A stretch of 64,000 nucleotides of DNA from the NCBI RefSeq assembly GCF_950023065.1, contig NC_088678.1, forward strand, positions 25,534,580 to 25,598,579. Direction: 5' to 3'. Below, piece after piece: positions 60,906 through 64,000 of the stretch. Source of the stretch: Planococcus citri. Lineage: Eukaryota > Arthropoda > Insecta > Hemiptera > Pseudococcidae. Position numbers and translations under genes: made by a program. Under the pieces are notes generated by a model. It saw only the letters and a list, made by a program, of their open reading frames with translations. It was not told where the DNA came from and made no database searches. Each line of letters starts with the position of its first letter. Position 1 is the first letter of the stretch.

Positions 60906-61789
60906 TTGTGAGAATTTTTTTCAACTTTGTGGGGCCCTATAAGGTATACAGAGAGGTTCAGTGGTACATGGGTCTACAGGAAATTTTACTTTGAAAATGA
61001 AGTTATTTAGAAAATATGACACAGAAACTGAAAAATTGAAAGAAGTTGTTATCAACACTTTTTTAAATTTTTTTTTTAACTGAGAGTGGAGCTATAGACA
61101 GATTATTTGGGATATTTGGGTGCAGAAGTTGAGAATTTTTTATAAAAATTGTTCTAATTGACGTTTTAAAATTTTTATTACTCCCAGAGGAAAATCAAAA
61201 AATATGTAATTACCTATTTTCTCATAAAATCCAACTATACCTACTTACTTTAAATTGTGGGAGCATAAAAAAAGCGGTTTCAAAATAAGCACAACTCTAG
61301 ACTGATTGGTCTCTCCGTATAGAATCCTATATAGATACATATATTAGGGAAATATTTAATCGAACGACAAAAAAGGTGGTTTGAACGACAGGCAAGTCTT
61401 ACGACAATAAGAGGGGTATTAACGACAAATTAGGTACTAAAAACAGAAGTTTTTAAACGACTAAACAGGTCGTCATCACGACTATTTTTATTTATGAATC
61501 ACGACTACTTCTCCCGACAGATATGAGTGTTAGAACGACAAAGTATGATTTTCAGCGACAACTACATCTGTACTTGGGTGTAGTGATGAACTGCACATAA
61601 ATGGTACAATGGAATATGATAAAGTTGTATGTAATTCAAAACTGTCTACATTTTGCTACTTCTCCAGATGTGTCTTTAAAGGAGTGGATCTCATGGGTAT
61701 CAATGGGCAGCTCAAACCAAAAAAGTGATTCAAATTCCAGGCGATTCCAGCGCTGCTTTCTTTTTTTCACCACCTCCCCAGCACAGCCA

Positions 61790-61965
61790 AACACTCAATT
61801 ACTCCCAAATTGATCGAAACCTTCAAATCTGCAGACAAACATTGGAAAACTTTTGACGAATTCCTCAAACTCACGCATGGAATTTGGAATTATCAACTTG
61901 CTCATGCCCTTATTTCATGAAAAGAACAACATGTAAACATGTACTTGGAATGCAAAGTTGTCAGA
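61790..61965 (+). pseudogene. SWIM zinc-finger fragment of a transposase (probable MULE relic)
   Basis: One frame (from about 61800) reads SADKHWKTFDEFLKLTHGIW and then NYQLAHALIS before a stop. The overlapping frame from about 61884 reads ELSTCSCPYFMKRTTCKHVL, then GMQSC. CSC followed by eight residues and CKH fits the SWIM CxC...CxH pattern, found near the C terminus of Mutator-like transposases and some other proteins. A frameshift separates the two parts. No DDE core is visible, so this is a non-functional remnant. Confidence 0.55.
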
Positions 61966-62150
61966 AATGGGTGCGGGCTCCCCCCCCCCCCGAGGCGAAA
62001 TCCATTTTAAAACTTTTTTTTTCTATCAATTTGCAAATGTGTAGTCTGTGTAGTCTCTTTTTCATTGTATAAATTGTCGTTTTTTAATCATAAAATTAGT
62101 CGTTCCTAGACACTATTGTGTCGTGAATTTCGCTTATCCGGTTGTCGTGT

Positions 62151-62497
62151 AATAGTATATTACGTGACAGGAGCGGAAAGTATGCGATTAACGAGTGCGA
62201 AGTTTAAGGAGTGAGGCGAAGCCGAGCGACTTAAATCGCACAAGTTAATCGCGTTACTGTCCAATCCTGTCGCGTATACTATTTTAATTTCATATGAGAG
62301 GAAAATAAATGCTGAAATTTTAAAAAATTGTTAATTTTAAATTTGTAAACATATGCGGAAAACAGTTACTTTCCTCCCTAGGGAGGAAAGTAACTCCTTT
62401 CCGCACTTGTTTTGATAGCTGCGTTAAAGACGTATTTTCCAACCACAAAACTGTCTAGGAAACTACTCATTTTCCGATCATATGAAATTAAAATAAT
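62151..62497. repeat. Two adjacent palindromic segments (hairpin-forming)
   Basis: Segment one: AATAGTATATTACGTGACAG (62151) pairs with the inverse ending near 62283, with GCGATTAAC-type inner arms. Segment two: TTTTAATTTCATATGA (62283) pairs with TCATATGAAATTAAAA near 62478-62494. Between the segment-two arms is a perfect 32-bp palindrome at 62364-62395. GGAGTGAGGCGAAGCCGAGC forms the loop of segment one. Confidence 0.7.
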
Positions 62498-62670
62498 TAT
62501 TTGTCGTTGAATGCATTTTTTTACCGTGCAATATAAAATGCCTGTCGTTGAAGTAATTTTTTTGTCGTGTTTTTTGTGGGCCGTGATATTTATTTTTTCT
62601 GTCGCTTAAACCCCTTATTTTTGTCGTGCATTCCCCCTTTTTTGTCGTACCGATAAATCATACCCCATAT

Positions 62671-64000
62671 ATTATAGAATCGAAGCGAATTTGATTTTTA
62701 AAAAATCGATTATAGATTCACTTGGGAGTACCCTTCAAACACTTTTTCACGTAAGAAAGTAAGCCCTCAGGTTAAGGAATCCGCCTAGCCAAAGAATTCG
62801 CACCGGTAGAACAGAACACCCACCATCATCATCATTACCGAAAAGTGTTCGATTACCTTTTCGATTAGGGACCTGTTAAGGTGCAGACTCAACATCATAA
62901 CCAGCATGAAATCGTTATTCCGAACGTCTACCATACTCGTAAAATATGATGCCCAATTGACCAAACCATCAAACTTGCCAAATGTAATCTAATCTCGGGC
63001 AAATTTCGCTTTCTATAACAGATACCTAACCGTTTATCCGCACGTAATATACGATTTTTAATTATAACTTGTTTTTTTTTTTTTATCTTTTAACGAGAGA
63101 CCCACTAAACTGGCTCTCGAGATAACCACATCGATATAGCGAGTTTATTCAGTAATAATTGTAATATTTTCCATATAGCACAATACACTCTCAACAACGT
63201 CGACACATCGATAAACTAGCATTAAAACTCATTTCACGACTACTCGCCTTCATCGATTGGTATTGTCTTGGTAATGTACACTTGCGATACCAAGACCAGC
63301 AACCACCATAAGTAGGTTAATCGTTTACCAAAATAATGCGACGTTTAAGAAGTAAACAAGTAGTATATAAAAAAGTGTGATACTGACTCACATTTTATTT
63401 TTCTTATAGTTTTTCAATCGAATTCAATTCAAGCTGATTTTCATTGAGTTTTTGATCAATTAAAACTGCTTTGGTTACTCTATCGTATCAATTCCATTTT
63501 CAATATTCATAATTCTGATTAGGAGACTGAACTGGAGCCTCCAGCAACACTTTGAAAATTCCAGATGTACTCACTCATTGCAATTTCAAGTGCAGAGTTC
63601 ATTTTTGATCATTATTTTTTTCTTATTTTGGAAAACTGAATTTTCAAAATATCGCTGGAGGCTCCAGAGTGGTTTAAAATCACTTCCAGTTCCAGTCGAA
63701 AAGGTTTAAACTCATTCTCAGTAAAATTATAGAACTTGGAGAAATGAAATGTAAGTCAGTATGACACTTGTTTATCTCGTAGGTAGGTACTTCATAAACA
63801 TTATCGTTTGCCCGCATCACAAAAAGTCACCAGAATCATAGATATATCATTCATATAGGTAGGTAAACTACGAGAATCCACAAAGACAGGTTCTTTCGAT
63901 TGGATGAAAATTAGGCTATCATAAAGACGACCCGAAACCTAGAAGCCTGTATTGTAGATTAATTAAAATAGTACACGGTATCTTAAATGCGAACCAGTTT
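62671..64000. other. Right end of window: no gene recognised
   Basis: AT-rich DNA with a small CTGGAGCCTCCAG/CTGGAGGCTCCAG pair at 63532 and 63655, a short relative of the foldback-element modules. TAGGTAGGTA strings near 63780 and 63857. No ORF or RNA gene seen. Confidence 0.45.

Larger units (their letters stand above)
61345..62670. mobile_element. Decayed DNA transposon with ACGACA subterminal repeats, probably Mutator-like
   Basis: The left end (from about 61345) has ACGAC(A/T) motifs about every 20 bp: 61354, 61374, 61392, 61411, 61457, 61476, 61500, 61534. The right end has the inverse TGTCGT repeatedly (62065, 62128, 62141, 62502, 62543, 62560, 62624, 62643). The ends also match as CGACAAAAAAGG and CCTTTTTTGTCG. 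A zinc-finger-coding fragment lies inside. Boundaries are approximate, and a separate palindromic segment (62151-62497) seems to be inserted in it. Confidence 0.5.

Overview
This window is animal nuclear DNA, most likely from an insect. It is AT-rich and intron-dense, with GT-AG introns and many repeats and poly-A/T or poly-C/G tracts. Short TAGGTAGGTAC/GTACCTACCTA strings recur throughout. I suspect a hemipteran, possibly a scale insect or mealybug, but that rests on general feel rather than on a diagnostic marker.

One protein-coding gene is recognised with confidence: a TET methylcytosine dioxygenase on the + strand. Fourteen coding exons join in frame from 4239 to 43289 and give 2057 residues plus a stop. 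The 5' end is missing: no CXXC zinc-finger exon was found, and it probably lies upstream of base 1. In order, the visible protein has a Pro/Ser/Gly-rich N-terminal part (4239-27111), a 741-residue exon with heavy poly-Gln (30417-32639), the Cys-rich TET domain (32739-33535), and the first half of the catalytic double-stranded beta-helix (DSBH) with the iron ligands HRD (37032-37508). A Ser/Pro-rich insert of about 490 residues follows (37610-39218). The last exon (42744-43289) completes the DSBH with the third iron ligand (ELH) and the 2-oxoglutarate arginine. A T-rich 3' UTR of about 2.9 kb ends near an AATAAA at 46129. Iron ligands, 2OG-contact arginine and base-contacting residues known from human TET2 are all present, so the enzyme should be active.

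The large introns (21.5, 3.3, 3.5 and 3.5 kb) are packed with repeats. Intron 1 holds several long foldback elements (7.25-8.83, 18.2-19.56 and 22.2-23.8 kb), small MITE-like elements (13.9 and 14.5 kb), a 33-bp minisatellite (21.7-22.1 kb) and a cluster of GAGATCC/GGATCTC sites (23.9-24.3 kb). The intron at 33.5-37.0 kb carries three copies of an AT-rich tract and minus-strand ORFs of an unrecognised, partly decayed family. The intron at 39.2-42.7 kb holds a degenerate 30/158-bp satellite.

Downstream (46.15-64 kb) I found no credible cellular gene. There are tandem repeats (142, 122 and about 55 bp), a hAT-type MITE with a perfect 8-bp target-site duplication (51237-51665), a second copy of the 18-kb foldback element (53.1-54.56 kb), a 1.15-kb TIR element (55678-56826) and a GGTAAATT minisatellite (59.2-60.6 kb). 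A decayed element at 61.35-62.67 kb contains a SWIM-type zinc-finger fragment, suggesting a Mutator-like transposase relic. All calls come from reading the sequence; no database search was run.
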